In this document: in pieces, positions 1-9,843 of the stretch | Numbering within the stretch: the stretch's first letter is position 1 | How the letters are laid out: each line of letters opens with the position of its first letter | The notes under the pieces: generated by a model | Databases searched by the model: none | The model's input: only the letters and a program-made list of their open reading frames with translations | What the model was told of the DNA's origin: nothing | Program-made: the position numbers and the translations under genes | Assembly: GCA_015485495.1 (NCBI GenBank) | Contig: WFTL01000179.1 | Span: 1 to 64,000, forward strand | Reading direction: 5' to 3' | From: Planctomycetaceae bacterium | GTDB taxonomy: Bacteria; Planctomycetota; Planctomycetia; Planctomycetales; Planctomycetaceae | Length of the DNA: 64,000 bases

Positions 1-2
1 CG

Positions 3-539
3 GTTCCTGTGGTTCTGGTCACCCATGACCGCATGGAAGCGCTGGCCCTGGCCGACACGCTTGTGGTGATGGACGACGGCCGGATTCTGCAGAGCGGATC
101 TCTGGAATCGGTGTTCGGCCAGCCGGCCAGCCGCCGGGTGGCGGAAATCACAGGAACGGACACGGTTCTGGACGGCACCGTGGCAGATCGGCGGGACGGC
201 CTGATCACGGTTTCGGTGGGAGACGTGCGGCTGCTGGCTGTGGCACCGGATCGCCCGTCCCGGCGGGTGCACCTGTGCATCCGGGCGGAAGACGTGGTTC
301 TGCAGAACGACCCCGGAACGGCCCAGAGCATTCGGAACCGGTTTCCCGTCTGCGTCCGCCGCATCGTCCCGGAAGGTGCTCTGGTCCGGGTCGTTCTGGA
401 TGCCGGTTTCATTCTGGAAGCGCTCATCACGCGGCAGGCCTGTGACGCACTGAATCTGAAACCCGGGCAGCGGCTGACCGCCTGCATCAAAACAGCGGCG
501 ATTCACGTCATCCCTGTTCGCGATGCTCCGGATTGCTGA
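3..539 (+). CDS. modC: ABC transporter ATP-binding protein, C-terminal part with TOBE/Mop-like domain (ModC-like); 5' end truncated by window
   Basis: VTHDRMEALALADTLVVMDDGRILQSGS H-loop region followed by TOBE-like domain; reading frame open to the window edge. Confidence 0.75.
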   Translation, partial: VPVVLVTHDRMEALALADTLVVMDDGRILQSGSLESVFGQPASRRVAEITGTDTVLDGTVADRRDGLITVSVGDVRLLAVAPDRPSRRVHLCIRAEDVVLQNDPGTAQSIRNRFPVCVRRIVPEGALVRVVLDAGFILEALITRQACDALNLKPGQRLTACIKTAAIHVIPVRDAPDC

Positions 540-680
540 TGTCCGTTGCCACGGCAACCGGATGGAAGACAGCCGCCTGTCGAAGCCGCCGTGTCCTTCC
601 GAAAACGTTCGGCTGCCGGGCTGTATTCGGGCCACGGACCGACACAGCCGGTGCCGGATCCCGTTTCCGTCGGCCAACCG

Positions 681-1943
681 TTATCGACATGCATCGCAGT
701 GCCCGGTGCCACGACGGCCGGAATTCGCAACCAGTTCGTACGGAAGCTGCCAGGGCGGCACGGCAATCGCGGACACGGAATCCGCTTTCAACTGAAAGGC
801 ATCGCCGTGAAAGAACACGTCTGCTGCGACCGCGTCGTCGTGTTCTTTTCCGCTGGGAATTCGAAGAATGTCATGCCCCTGACCGACAGTGCTGCCCACA
901 TCCACCTGTTCTCTGGTTGTCAGAAACAGTGCATCATGGAAGGCCGCGGAAGCTCCGTTGATATCCTCACCGGACCTGGTACTCAGCCCGGACCGGCTGC
1001 CGTCGAAAAACATCTTCCATGTTCCGGAACTGTCTGATCCATACCGTCCGTTCGTAAGCTGAATCAGGTCTTCATCCTTTCCGCGGAGATCTTCGGTTTC
1101 GAAATTTCCGGTGGTCGAAATGATCAGGCCGTTTTCATTCACCGACACCGCATCCACGTCTTCATCATCGGTATCCAGCCCCACGTCGCTGCCGTCCAGA
1201 TAGATCGAAAACCATCCCCGCGTCACTTCACCGAGTCTCGTCGCTTCGAACAGCAGAACATCCGAATCATCGATGTCTCCCTGCAGACCCGGCAGTGCGT
1301 GATCGGCATCCACAGTGAATGGCCGTGTTACGGACAGAAGAATCCGGTTCGGAGAAAGAAACGCGAATCCATCGATCTCAAGACGGCTCATGCCCACATC
1401 GGATCCGTCGAAACACCGCACAACTTCGTGGCCGTCCGTGGCCAGAATGTCTTCATCCTTCGTACGAAGTCCGTTGATCTCAGTCGATCTGTTCACACTG
1501 AAAAACAGAAACGCCTGCATCAGAACCCGCTCATCATCCTGAGCCGTTCTGGGAAGCGTATAGTGAAACCCGGCACATCCGCAGCGGTCGCGCTGAGGAA
1601 CAGGCAGGCAGTGTGCAGCACGCCGGCGACCGATGAGACGTTCCATGACTGTCGCACGTCCGTCGCAGTCGGTTCCCGGCGTCCAGGGAGTCACTCGGCT
1701 GTGGTACGGGTAGCGACACAGAATCGGTCGCGGCGCATACTGATCCCGGTCGCATTTACCGAAACAGCATCCGTCGGCGGGATGCGCTTCGGGAGGACAG
1801 TTTTCGGCCATGCCCAGCCGGGGCACGCCGTCGATGAGATTCCGCCCGCGGTCGATCACGGGCACATGACAGCCGGCGACCAGGTGGACGGACAGCGCCA
1901 CGGCCAGAATCCGGACCACCGGAGCCGGCGGGGACCCGCTCAT
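681..1943 (-). CDS. Putative lipoprotein with about three internal DGSDVGL-type repeats
   Basis: 420 aa; N-terminal hydrophobic segment with lipobox-like LVAGC; repeated CFDGSDVG / YLDGSDVGL / FFDGSRSGL units each followed by D/E-rich segment. Confidence 0.6.
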   Translation of the reverse strand: MSGSPPAPVVRILAVALSVHLVAGCHVPVIDRGRNLIDGVPRLGMAENCPPEAHPADGCCFGKCDRDQYAPRPILCRYPYHSRVTPWTPGTDCDGRATVMERLIGRRRAAHCLPVPQRDRCGCAGFHYTLPRTAQDDERVLMQAFLFFSVNRSTEINGLRTKDEDILATDGHEVVRCFDGSDVGMSRLEIDGFAFLSPNRILLSVTRPFTVDADHALPGLQGDIDDSDVLLFEATRLGEVTRGWFSIYLDGSDVGLDTDDEDVDAVSVNENGLIISTTGNFETEDLRGKDEDLIQLTNGRYGSDSSGTWKMFFDGSRSGLSTRSGEDINGASAAFHDALFLTTREQVDVGSTVGQGHDILRIPSGKEHDDAVAADVFFHGDAFQLKADSVSAIAVPPWQLPYELVANSGRRGTGHCDACR

Positions 1944-2011
1944 CTGATCATCTCCCGGATATGAATGTTCCTGTTCATCGGTCGCACCGCCTGTTCCTCA
2001 GACCGGTCTCC

Positions 2012-3499
2012 TCAGAATGCAAGCTGATACTGAGCCCGAAACATGGTTCCGCGGTCGCCTGCCCGGATATTGAGGGCCGACGAATTCACGGGAGCTCCGC
2101 TGAAATAAACCGCATCGAACTGCAGTTTCGAATTGTGGCCGCGGAAGTAGAAATTGACGGCCACGCCGTCTTCACTGAATGTGTTTCTGTAGCCGCCGGG
2201 AATGGGTGACGCCGACCCGCTGCCGCTGGAAAATATCGAGGCGTGCCGGGCTGCAATCTCCACTTTCTCCGTGAGGAAATAGCCTCCCTGCACGTAGAAC
2301 CCGTGCGTGAAATCGCGGAAATCGTCGACGCTGGCGAACCGCACCCTGTTGATCCAGCGGGCGATGTATTCCGCATGCAGGCTCCACCCACCGTATTTCC
2401 AGCTCGCATCAGCGCCCAGCAGCCACAGGTCGTACTGGCGTTCGGCTGCACCGGGCAGCTGATCCATCGCGAAGAACGGCCGGCCATTGGCCACATCGGG
2501 GGCCAGCAGCAGGGCCGGCGTGTCGTCGAATTCATCCGTAGACCCCGCCCCGCCGCGTCGGGTCCTCCAGGTGAAGGCGCTGCTGATTCCCACCCGCATG
2601 GAAGGCACTGCACTCAGCGCGTTGTCGCTTTCGCCTCTTTGAAACGCACCGATGACGTCTTCTGTGAGTCGGAAAACGACCGCCGGTTTGTTGTCGAAAC
2701 CATCCCGCGGCCGGTTGGTGGATGTTCCCAGGCCATTCAAAACGGCCAGTTCATACCGGACACGGCGGTACCGGTGTGTGAATTCGCCCAGCAGTGCCAG
2801 GCCCGTATTGAAACCCGGATTGAACACCGAACTGACGATCGATCGGTCCACGAACTGCAGACGTTTGCTGGATTCACTGATCTGCCGCCCGAAATTCGTC
2901 TGCCAGTAGCCCAGCCGCAGTGCCGTCCTGTCCCCCCAGCCGATCCCCACGGCCTTTTGAAGGTCCACCTGAGTGAACGCGTGCAGCAGACCACCATTGT
3001 TCGTGATTCCGCCCAGACCATCGGAATCCCAGTCGGTCCCGATGTTGTATCTCAGCCAGCGATCGTACACGAACCCGCGGAATCCCAGCCGCACGCGTTC
3101 CATTTCGAATTCGGCAATGCTGGGATTTCCGAACGGCCCCCGGTCGTCGAACTGCGTGAACCGGGACTGCAGCCGACCGCTCACCTTCAGAGAAAACTGC
3201 TGCCTGTCCTGAACCTCGTCCGGGATGAGTTCGATGCCGCCGCCGTCGCGATACACGTCTTCTTCTTCGTTTGTACCGCTGCCCCCGGCCGGATACATCG
3301 ACAGCCAGCGGACCTGGGACATGCCCGAGACCACCGGAGAAATCCCTGGATCCCCGGGAACCGGGCCATCGGCCGCAGCACGAAGCAGCCCGCTGTCCTG
3401 CGCATCGGCGGTGACCGATGTCGTCCAGACCAGAAGGCACAGCGCACCGGTGATGTACGAGAAGCCGGGACGGCCCCAACTGTGATCGGTCCGATTCAT
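2012..3499 (-). CDS. OprO/OprP-like phosphate-selective porin family protein
   Basis: Signal peptide; GRLQSRFTQFD...ERVRLGFRGFVYDRWLRYNIGTDWDSDG; beta-barrel with aromatic C-terminus (AQYQLAF). Confidence 0.75.
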   Translation of the reverse strand: MNRTDHSWGRPGFSYITGALCLLVWTTSVTADAQDSGLLRAAADGPVPGDPGISPVVSGMSQVRWLSMYPAGGSGTNEEEDVYRDGGGIELIPDEVQDRQQFSLKVSGRLQSRFTQFDDRGPFGNPSIAEFEMERVRLGFRGFVYDRWLRYNIGTDWDSDGLGGITNNGGLLHAFTQVDLQKAVGIGWGDRTALRLGYWQTNFGRQISESSKRLQFVDRSIVSSVFNPGFNTGLALLGEFTHRYRRVRYELAVLNGLGTSTNRPRDGFDNKPAVVFRLTEDVIGAFQRGESDNALSAVPSMRVGISSAFTWRTRRGGAGSTDEFDDTPALLLAPDVANGRPFFAMDQLPGAAERQYDLWLLGADASWKYGGWSLHAEYIARWINRVRFASVDDFRDFTHGFYVQGGYFLTEKVEIAARHASIFSSGSGSASPIPGGYRNTFSEDGVAVNFYFRGHNSKLQFDAVYFSGAPVNSSALNIRAGDRGTMFRAQYQLAF

Positions 3500-3636
3500 A
3501 AGCGGCCTGCGTCCTGCCCCTCTGCGCCGCCTGTGTACCAGAATCACACAGCCCGCGCAACAGGCATCTCAGCAGCCGCAGGCGGACAGCATCCGCGAAC
3601 GACCGGACTCTTCCCGAAGCGTGCAGAAACGGCTTC

Positions 3637-5412
3637 TCATGAAGCCGAATCAGCAGTTCCTGCAGCATCGCCCGGTTGCAGTTCCGGGCACATCGCCGGA
3701 AGGCAGTCCGCCCCGCGCCCCTGGAACACAAACGGCCGCTCCGAATCGGACACCGCGCGGACCTCCGCCCCCGGATCCCGGACACAGACGATTCCGATCC
3801 GGAGACCTGCCGTTTCCAGATGGTTCAGAATCCAGTCGACATCGGGCGCATCGATGAAAACCATGCTCGGCCGGCGCAGCGCGATCCGGGCGATCTGCAG
3901 CCTGTGCCTGTCGTCCACGGACAGTTTCCAGCCGTCCGCACCGGTGGACTGCGCCAGCCATTCGGACACGTCACCTGCGTTTTCCAGAAGACGCCCGGCG
4001 ATGTCCTCCACCTCACGACCGTCCGCACCCGGACGGGCAATGAAAATGTTTTCCAGAATCGACCCCTGAACAATGATCGGACGAACCGCATACCAGCCGA
4101 TCTGCCGGCGAAGTCTGCGGATACTCAGAACATCGGCCGACTGTCCGTCGATCAGCAGTTCCCCGGATTCCACAGGACGCACGCCCATCAGAGCATCGAA
4201 AGCCGTCCGATAGCCGGATTCCCGCAGCAGCACCGGCGGGTCTCCGGATTTCAGTTCCAGAGACAACGCGGCCGTCGGCTGTTCCCGGCCATCAGGTTTC
4301 AGAATGAGATTTCGGAACCGGATCCTGTGCCGGATGCGGACTGTTTTCTTTCTCCTGGACGACCGGCCCGGTTCGGCCTTTCGTTCCAGAATCCGCAGAA
4401 TGCGATGAACGGAAACCATCGCTTTCGCTTCCTGCACAGCCGCCAGCGACAGCCGCTGAAGAACGACAGCCGTGTGCACAGCCAGCCACGTCATGGCCAC
4501 GAACTGTCCCGCCCCCAGTGTACCGGCCCACACAGACTGCACCCCGAACCATCCAAGCAGAGGCACCGGCAGGAAAGCCAGAGTCGCACCGACCAGGCGA
4601 ACAGCGGCGGCGAACCGTTCCCGGTGAATATTGGCTTCGCACACATCATCGGCAGCGTCCGTGACGCCCCGGACAGCATCACGAAATGCGGCCAGCCATT
4701 TTCCGTATGCGATGGAACTGAGAAAACTTTCGACGCGTCCCGTGAATGATGCCTGCAAAGACCGGGCCGCACGCGTTCGCCGTCGCAGCCCCGGCGTCAG
4801 CAGCAGAATGACACACAGTGTCAGCAGCATCGGAACGATGACTGCCAGCGACAGCGCCGGACTGACTGCCATCATGCCGACCGAAAGTACGGCCAGCAGA
4901 ATGCGGTCCGCGACAACGGCCGGCCATGTGCGTGAAAACCACACACGCAGCGCATCGGAATCGCCAATAAAGCGCAGAAGCACCCTGCCCGTCCCGCGAC
5001 GGCGCACATACCTGGCGGGAAGCCGCAGAATGTGTTCGAACATCGCTGCTCGCAGATCGGCGACCAGCGTATGACCGCATCGCCCCGAAAGGGACACGAA
5101 GACGAATCCGGCTGCTCCCCGCACCAGAGCGGCCACGCAGCCGGCAACGATCAGCAGCATCAGCAGCCCGTTCGGGTCTACAGGTCCCCACGGAGTGGTA
5201 ACGGCCGACTGTTTCAAAATCGGATCCAGCGTGAACCGGAGCAGGACCGGGACCACCAGCGGAGCCATTCGCAGAACAAGCGAAATCGACGTCAGGCGGC
5301 GCAGCGTCTTTCTCTGACGGTCGAAAATCGCAGCCAGCTCTTCCTGAGCACGAACAGTCCGCGACCGTGTCTTTTCACCAGACAGCGATCGCACCATTCG
5401 AAGACTGAGCAT
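3637..5412 (-). CDS. ABC-type exporter (fused TMD-NBD) with degenerate nucleotide-binding motifs
   Basis: Six-TM type-1 exporter N-terminus; NBD recognisable (RRLRRQIGWYAVRPIIVQGSILENI) but Walker A, signature and Walker B are degenerate. Confidence 0.7.
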   Translation of the reverse strand: MLSLRMVRSLSGEKTRSRTVRAQEELAAIFDRQRKTLRRLTSISLVLRMAPLVVPVLLRFTLDPILKQSAVTTPWGPVDPNGLLMLLIVAGCVAALVRGAAGFVFVSLSGRCGHTLVADLRAAMFEHILRLPARYVRRRGTGRVLLRFIGDSDALRVWFSRTWPAVVADRILLAVLSVGMMAVSPALSLAVIVPMLLTLCVILLLTPGLRRRTRAARSLQASFTGRVESFLSSIAYGKWLAAFRDAVRGVTDAADDVCEANIHRERFAAAVRLVGATLAFLPVPLLGWFGVQSVWAGTLGAGQFVAMTWLAVHTAVVLQRLSLAAVQEAKAMVSVHRILRILERKAEPGRSSRRKKTVRIRHRIRFRNLILKPDGREQPTAALSLELKSGDPPVLLRESGYRTAFDALMGVRPVESGELLIDGQSADVLSIRRLRRQIGWYAVRPIIVQGSILENIFIARPGADGREVEDIAGRLLENAGDVSEWLAQSTGADGWKLSVDDRHRLQIARIALRRPSMVFIDAPDVDWILNHLETAGLRIGIVCVRDPGAEVRAVSDSERPFVFQGRGADCLPAMCPELQPGDAAGTADSAS

Positions 5413-5469
5413 GACGAATCGTCCCCGAACCGTGGAACATCCGCGTCCGGTCCTCCGCAGTTCTGCCTG

Positions 5470-6612
5470 CTAAACAACCGAACCGGTCGGCGAACAGTGC
5501 CCATTGCGGTCCGGACACGGGGTTTTCTGAAAAAACGAGCGAATGTCGGGAGAACACAGTTCTTCCGCCGTCACAACGGGGGATGAAGCCAGTTCGGCCG
5601 CTTCCGCGGTACTTAGCGGACTGTTCGTCACGACACCCGAAATCAGCGTCGGCCGAAGCTGCCAGCGGTCGAACAGAAGTTTTTCTCCGAACGGAATCGC
5701 CATGCTGTCGTGAACGGCCAGGCACACGAAATCGACCAGGTGTTCTGAAAGCAGACAGTCCAGCACGTGAACGGTTTCCGAATGCACCAGGCCATCGGCA
5801 ATCTCCAGAACCAGATAATCCGGGCTGCTCAGGGACAGAGTCGCCGTCAGATCTCTGGCAAGCTGCTGCAGTTCTTCGGCGGAACAGCGGAACGTGGACG
5901 CGAACCCGAAATCACAGAAATCAAGAACCTGAGCGGCCCCTGCATCACGATACTCATTGACGTCCTTGCGACATGCGGTCCCGGTCAGTTTTCCGGCGTG
6001 GACGGTGAACCCGGCGGCCGACAGCCCGTGAACAATCCCGGAAACGGTCCGCGTCTTTCCCGAATCCATGGAGGATCCCACCACGGCAACGGTCGGAACC
6101 CGACGCAAAAGGGGGACACCAGGCCCGGCGATGCGCCGCAGATTCACAGTCCGGCCCGATTCATCCGTGAGATATCCCAGAGGCTTTATCAGCGTGGGTT
6201 CCCGCATTCGTTCCGCTCCGGACACGACCTGACCGCAGACACCGGCCTGGCTCAGCATGTCGTATTCGTTCTGCACGCCCGGGACGGTCCCTTCGTACTG
6301 CTGTGTCGCATAGCGATGGCCGAACGCCACACCCACCAGATCACCGGCGTACAGACGTGTCCGTCGCCCGCCGCAGACCTCCAGTCTCCTGTGACGCCCC
6401 AGTTCCAGAACCCGCCCGATGAACACATCGTGTGCCTGCGGAGGCGTATGGATGGGAGCGATGCGGGACTGAATATCTCGCCAGCAGGCGGGCCGATGTT
6501 CGACAGAATCCGTCACACTGCCCCATTTGACCCGCGATTCCGCATGCAGCGGCGGCAAAGAAGGGACCAGGCGGGTCTGAACAGCGTCATCACGTCTCAG
6601 GAAGGATGTCAT
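5470..6612 (-). CDS. P-loop NTPase (DUF1611-like)
   Basis: VAVVGSSMDSGKTRTVSGIVHGLSAAGFTVHAGKLTGTA P-loop; 380 aa. Confidence 0.6.
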   Translation of the reverse strand: MTSFLRRDDAVQTRLVPSLPPLHAESRVKWGSVTDSVEHRPACWRDIQSRIAPIHTPPQAHDVFIGRVLELGRHRRLEVCGGRRTRLYAGDLVGVAFGHRYATQQYEGTVPGVQNEYDMLSQAGVCGQVVSGAERMREPTLIKPLGYLTDESGRTVNLRRIAGPGVPLLRRVPTVAVVGSSMDSGKTRTVSGIVHGLSAAGFTVHAGKLTGTACRKDVNEYRDAGAAQVLDFCDFGFASTFRCSAEELQQLARDLTATLSLSSPDYLVLEIADGLVHSETVHVLDCLLSEHLVDFVCLAVHDSMAIPFGEKLLFDRWQLRPTLISGVVTNSPLSTAEAAELASSPVVTAEELCSPDIRSFFQKTPCPDRNGHCSPTGSVV

Positions 6613-7175
6613 TGGTCACTCAGAACATACTCAGATGGAGAACAGGCACGACAAAACCACATACCCGGCTAACGAAAAGACGTCGAAAGATCCGGCCCGA
6701 TTTTCAAAAAAACGGGCCATCGAGAAAACCCGGATCCTCTGTGCCCGAACCCTCTCAGCCCGTTGCGATCCCGGCCAGTCGCAAAGCGTGACCAGTTTCT
6801 GCTTTACGTCAGCCGTACCGAATCCTGAACAGGACGGAAACGGTCTCAGTGAATCACAAAATCCTTACCAAAGAGAACGGCTGTTCGACAGAAACTGCCC
6901 ATCGAGCCCTGACGATCAGCATCGAAATCTGCTCGTCACTCCGGACACGGCACCATCTCAGGACACCCCCGTCCGGATCGGCGCCTGTGAGTTCCGCCCG
7001 CTTCCGACAGGCTGAATGCCGTCCGCCTGCTGTACCCCCGGATGCACTGTCGCGAAAACGGATTTGCAGTCCGGCGGCCGGTTCGCCATCCTGTGCGCTG
7101 CAGCGGTCTGTCGACCGTCCGGGCTGATCACGACCGGCCGCTTCGATCCGTCCCTGCAGTTCGGAGGCCCTCAGC

Positions 7176-7637
7176 ATGCTCCGCAGAACCTCGTCCCCGG
7201 CCATCCCCTGGACCATCGGCCTCATTCTGGCCGCATCCCTCGGATGCGGCGGGGTCGTCCAGGAATCTCAGGAAACACCGGCCAGACCTTCCCGCCACGT
7301 CCTCGCCCCCAAAATGACTCAGGACATCGATGAATTCCAGGGAGACCGGGAAGTCGTGGTTCCCGACGTGGAAATATCCAACCCATACACGGGTGCTCTG
7401 GAGGCTTACGAACCGATCAAACAGCAGCTGGCTCAACTGAATATCGAACACAGTGTCGAACTGTTTCATGCTCTGGAAGGCCGGTATCCGAAAGATCATG
7501 AAGAATTCATGCAGCGCGTGATTCGGGAGAACAACATCCGGCTTCCGGAACCTGGCAAAGGATTCGAATACCAGTACGACGTCGACAGACACGAACTGGT
7601 GATCGTGAAATCGAAGCCGGATGACGACGGTTCCTGA
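7176..7637 (+). CDS. Hypothetical lipoprotein
   Basis: N-terminal hydrophobic segment with LAASLGCGG lipobox; 153 aa. Confidence 0.65.
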   Translation: MLRRTSSPAIPWTIGLILAASLGCGGVVQESQETPARPSRHVLAPKMTQDIDEFQGDREVVVPDVEISNPYTGALEAYEPIKQQLAQLNIEHSVELFHALEGRYPKDHEEFMQRVIRENNIRLPEPGKGFEYQYDVDRHELVIVKSKPDDDGS

Positions 7638-7822
7638 ATGGCGATTTCCGTCCGCACCGGCTGCCGACCTGGCCACACGCCTGCACCGGAACCGCCCATC
7701 AGACGGATCCGTTCTGTCCGGCTTCTTTCCATCCAGGCCAACACATCCGGCCAGGATCGTTTCGACAGCCACCTGGCAACGGCTCAGACCGCTCCAGCGA
7801 CGCCCATTCTCCGCAGCTCCGT

Positions 7823-8641
7823 ATGATTCCACTCAAAGACAACATCCCGTCCCGGACAACGCCCTGGGTCAACTACACCATCATCGGCCTCTGCAGTCTG
7901 GTGTTCTCCCAGCAGCTGAACGATCCCGACGGAGTGCTGATCGAACGATACGGCATGATTCCTTCGCGTGTCCTTCACCCGGATGAGCCAGTCATCATGA
8001 AGGACCGTGCCCTCGTCAGAACTTTGCGGGGCCTGGAGCAGCGGGAAATCACCCGACCGGCCGCTCCGGCAGGAGTCGCTCCGCCGCTGACTCTGCTCAC
8101 CTGCATCTTTCTGCACGGCGGATGGATGCACATCATCGGAAATCTGTGGGTGCTGTGGATTTTCGGCGACAATGTGGAAGACCGGCTGGGACATACGGGA
8201 TTCGCTTTGTTCTACCTGTTCTGCGGAATCGCGGCCAGCGCAGCGCACCTGATGTTCAACACCGATTCCACGGTGCCCACGATCGGGGCCAGTGGAGCCA
8301 TCGCAGGGGTGATGGGCGCCTACATGCTGCTGTATCCCCATGCCCAGGTTCTGTCGATCCTTCCCATTTTCTTCTTCATTCAGATGGTCGTTCTGCCGGC
8401 CCCCGTGTTTCTGGGCATCTGGTTCCTGATCCAGTTCTTCCAGGGAACGGCTGCGGCCGCCGGTGTGCAGAGCACCGGGGTCGCCTGGTGGGCGCATATC
8501 GGAGGCTTCATCGCCGGGTTCCTGATTGCCTGGATGCTGAATACCGCACACCGCACACGACCGGCCGTCACGGTCGTCCGCCCTCGTACCGAACGGCCGA
8601 CGGTGTATCGGGTCCATGTGCGTCCCCCGAACAGGCCGTGA
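7823..8641 (+). CDS. Rhomboid family intramembrane serine protease
   Basis: HGGWMHIIGNLWVLWIFGDNVED and GASGAIAGVMGAY catalytic motif; later conserved His in WWAHIGGFIAGF. Confidence 0.93.
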   Translation: MIPLKDNIPSRTTPWVNYTIIGLCSLVFSQQLNDPDGVLIERYGMIPSRVLHPDEPVIMKDRALVRTLRGLEQREITRPAAPAGVAPPLTLLTCIFLHGGWMHIIGNLWVLWIFGDNVEDRLGHTGFALFYLFCGIAASAAHLMFNTDSTVPTIGASGAIAGVMGAYMLLYPHAQVLSILPIFFFIQMVVLPAPVFLGIWFLIQFFQGTAAAAGVQSTGVAWWAHIGGFIAGFLIAWMLNTAHRTRPAVTVVRPRTERPTVYRVHVRPPNRP

Positions 8642-8663
8642 GTTCCGCGCTGCGGCAGCCTGT

Positions 8664-9782
8664 TCAGTCTTCGATCAGCACGCAGATCGGAGCGGGCACC
8701 GGCACGACAGACTGGCTGTAGGTCAGTTCGCCGGTGTCCTCATCGATAGCGAAGGAAGCCAGAGTGTGCGAATCCTGACCGGCCGCCAGCAGCCATTTAC
8801 CGGATGGATCCAGTCCGAAGTTGCGGGGACGGGCTCCCCGCACCGGTTCTCGTTCCACCACCGTCAGGTTTCCGGTTTTCGGATGGACACGGAACACGGT
8901 CACCGTGTCATGACCGCGCGTTGCTGAATAGACGAAACGGCCGTCCGGACGGACCCGGATTTCCGACCCGCTGAACCGCCGCTCCCGCAGCAGCCGTTCT
9001 TTGGGAACAGCCGGCAGTGTCTGCCGGGGCTGCATCGTCCCGGCAGTCGGATCGTAGTCGAACAGGGTCACCGATACGTCGTTTTCGTTCAGCACGTAAA
9101 TCCACCGTCCGTTCGGGTGGAACTTCATGTGCCGCGGACCGGCGCCAGGCGGAACACGTCCCGATCCGTGTGGCGTCAGTGTCCCGGTGTCCGGATCGTA
9201 TGCGTAAATGACGACCCGATCCTTTCCCAGATCCGGAACGAATACGAAACGGCCGTCGGGAGAAAACCCGGCCCAGTGGGGATGGGGCCGCGTCTGATTC
9301 GGCCGCACTCCGGACGGCTGGTCATGCCGAATCAACTGCAGGCGTTCTCGCAGGGACCCATCCGGCTGCAGACCGAAGACCGCGGTGGATCCGCCTCCGT
9401 ACTGTGCCGTCACGATCACTCGCCCGGCCGGATCCACGGCCAGATGCGTGGCCCCGCCGTCTCCCACAGCCACCGCGCTGATCCGTTTCAGAACCGGCCC
9501 GGTATCCGTCCGTTCGATGCTCCAGGCCACCACGGACGGTTCTCCCTGGAAGCCTCCCACAGCGTACAGAACGGGCAGACTCGGATGCCGGGCCAGGAAC
9601 CCGGGACCGTGCATAGCGGCTGCCAGAGTCGGTTCCGACAGCCGTCCGTCCTGTTCATTCAGCGTGCAGTGGTAGATGCCGCGGCTGAGCGGATGGGCGG
9701 ACGTGCCGATCCAGACATCGGCCGCCGGAACCACGCTGCACAGACTCATGACCGCCGCGCAGAGAAACCGATGAATTCTCAT
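8664..9782 (-). CDS. Lactonase family beta-propeller protein (6-phosphogluconolactonase-like)
   Basis: Repeated beta-propeller motifs (HLAVDPAGRVIVTAQYGGGSTAVF, HWAGFSPDGRFVFVPDLGKDRV); signal peptide at MRIHRFLCAAVMSLCS. Confidence 0.88.
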   Translation of the reverse strand: MRIHRFLCAAVMSLCSVVPAADVWIGTSAHPLSRGIYHCTLNEQDGRLSEPTLAAAMHGPGFLARHPSLPVLYAVGGFQGEPSVVAWSIERTDTGPVLKRISAVAVGDGGATHLAVDPAGRVIVTAQYGGGSTAVFGLQPDGSLRERLQLIRHDQPSGVRPNQTRPHPHWAGFSPDGRFVFVPDLGKDRVVIYAYDPDTGTLTPHGSGRVPPGAGPRHMKFHPNGRWIYVLNENDVSVTLFDYDPTAGTMQPRQTLPAVPKERLLRERRFSGSEIRVRPDGRFVYSATRGHDTVTVFRVHPKTGNLTVVEREPVRGARPRNFGLDPSGKWLLAAGQDSHTLASFAIDEDTGELTYSQSVVPVPAPICVLIED

Positions 9783-9843
9783 CCCGTTTGCCCCCCTTTC
9801 CGGCCCGGCCGTCCGGATCTGCCGGATCTCCCGGTCGTTCGTT

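Noticed and set aside
2243-4069. 608-aa plus-strand ORF
   Set aside because: Antisense to the porin and ABC exporter; no recognisable motifs.
6694-6718. GGCCCG-A-TTTT-CAA-AAAA-A-CGGGCC hairpin as a terminator
   Set aside because: Has an A-A mismatch, no clear U-tract on either side, and lies upstream of the minus-strand gene; could be chance.
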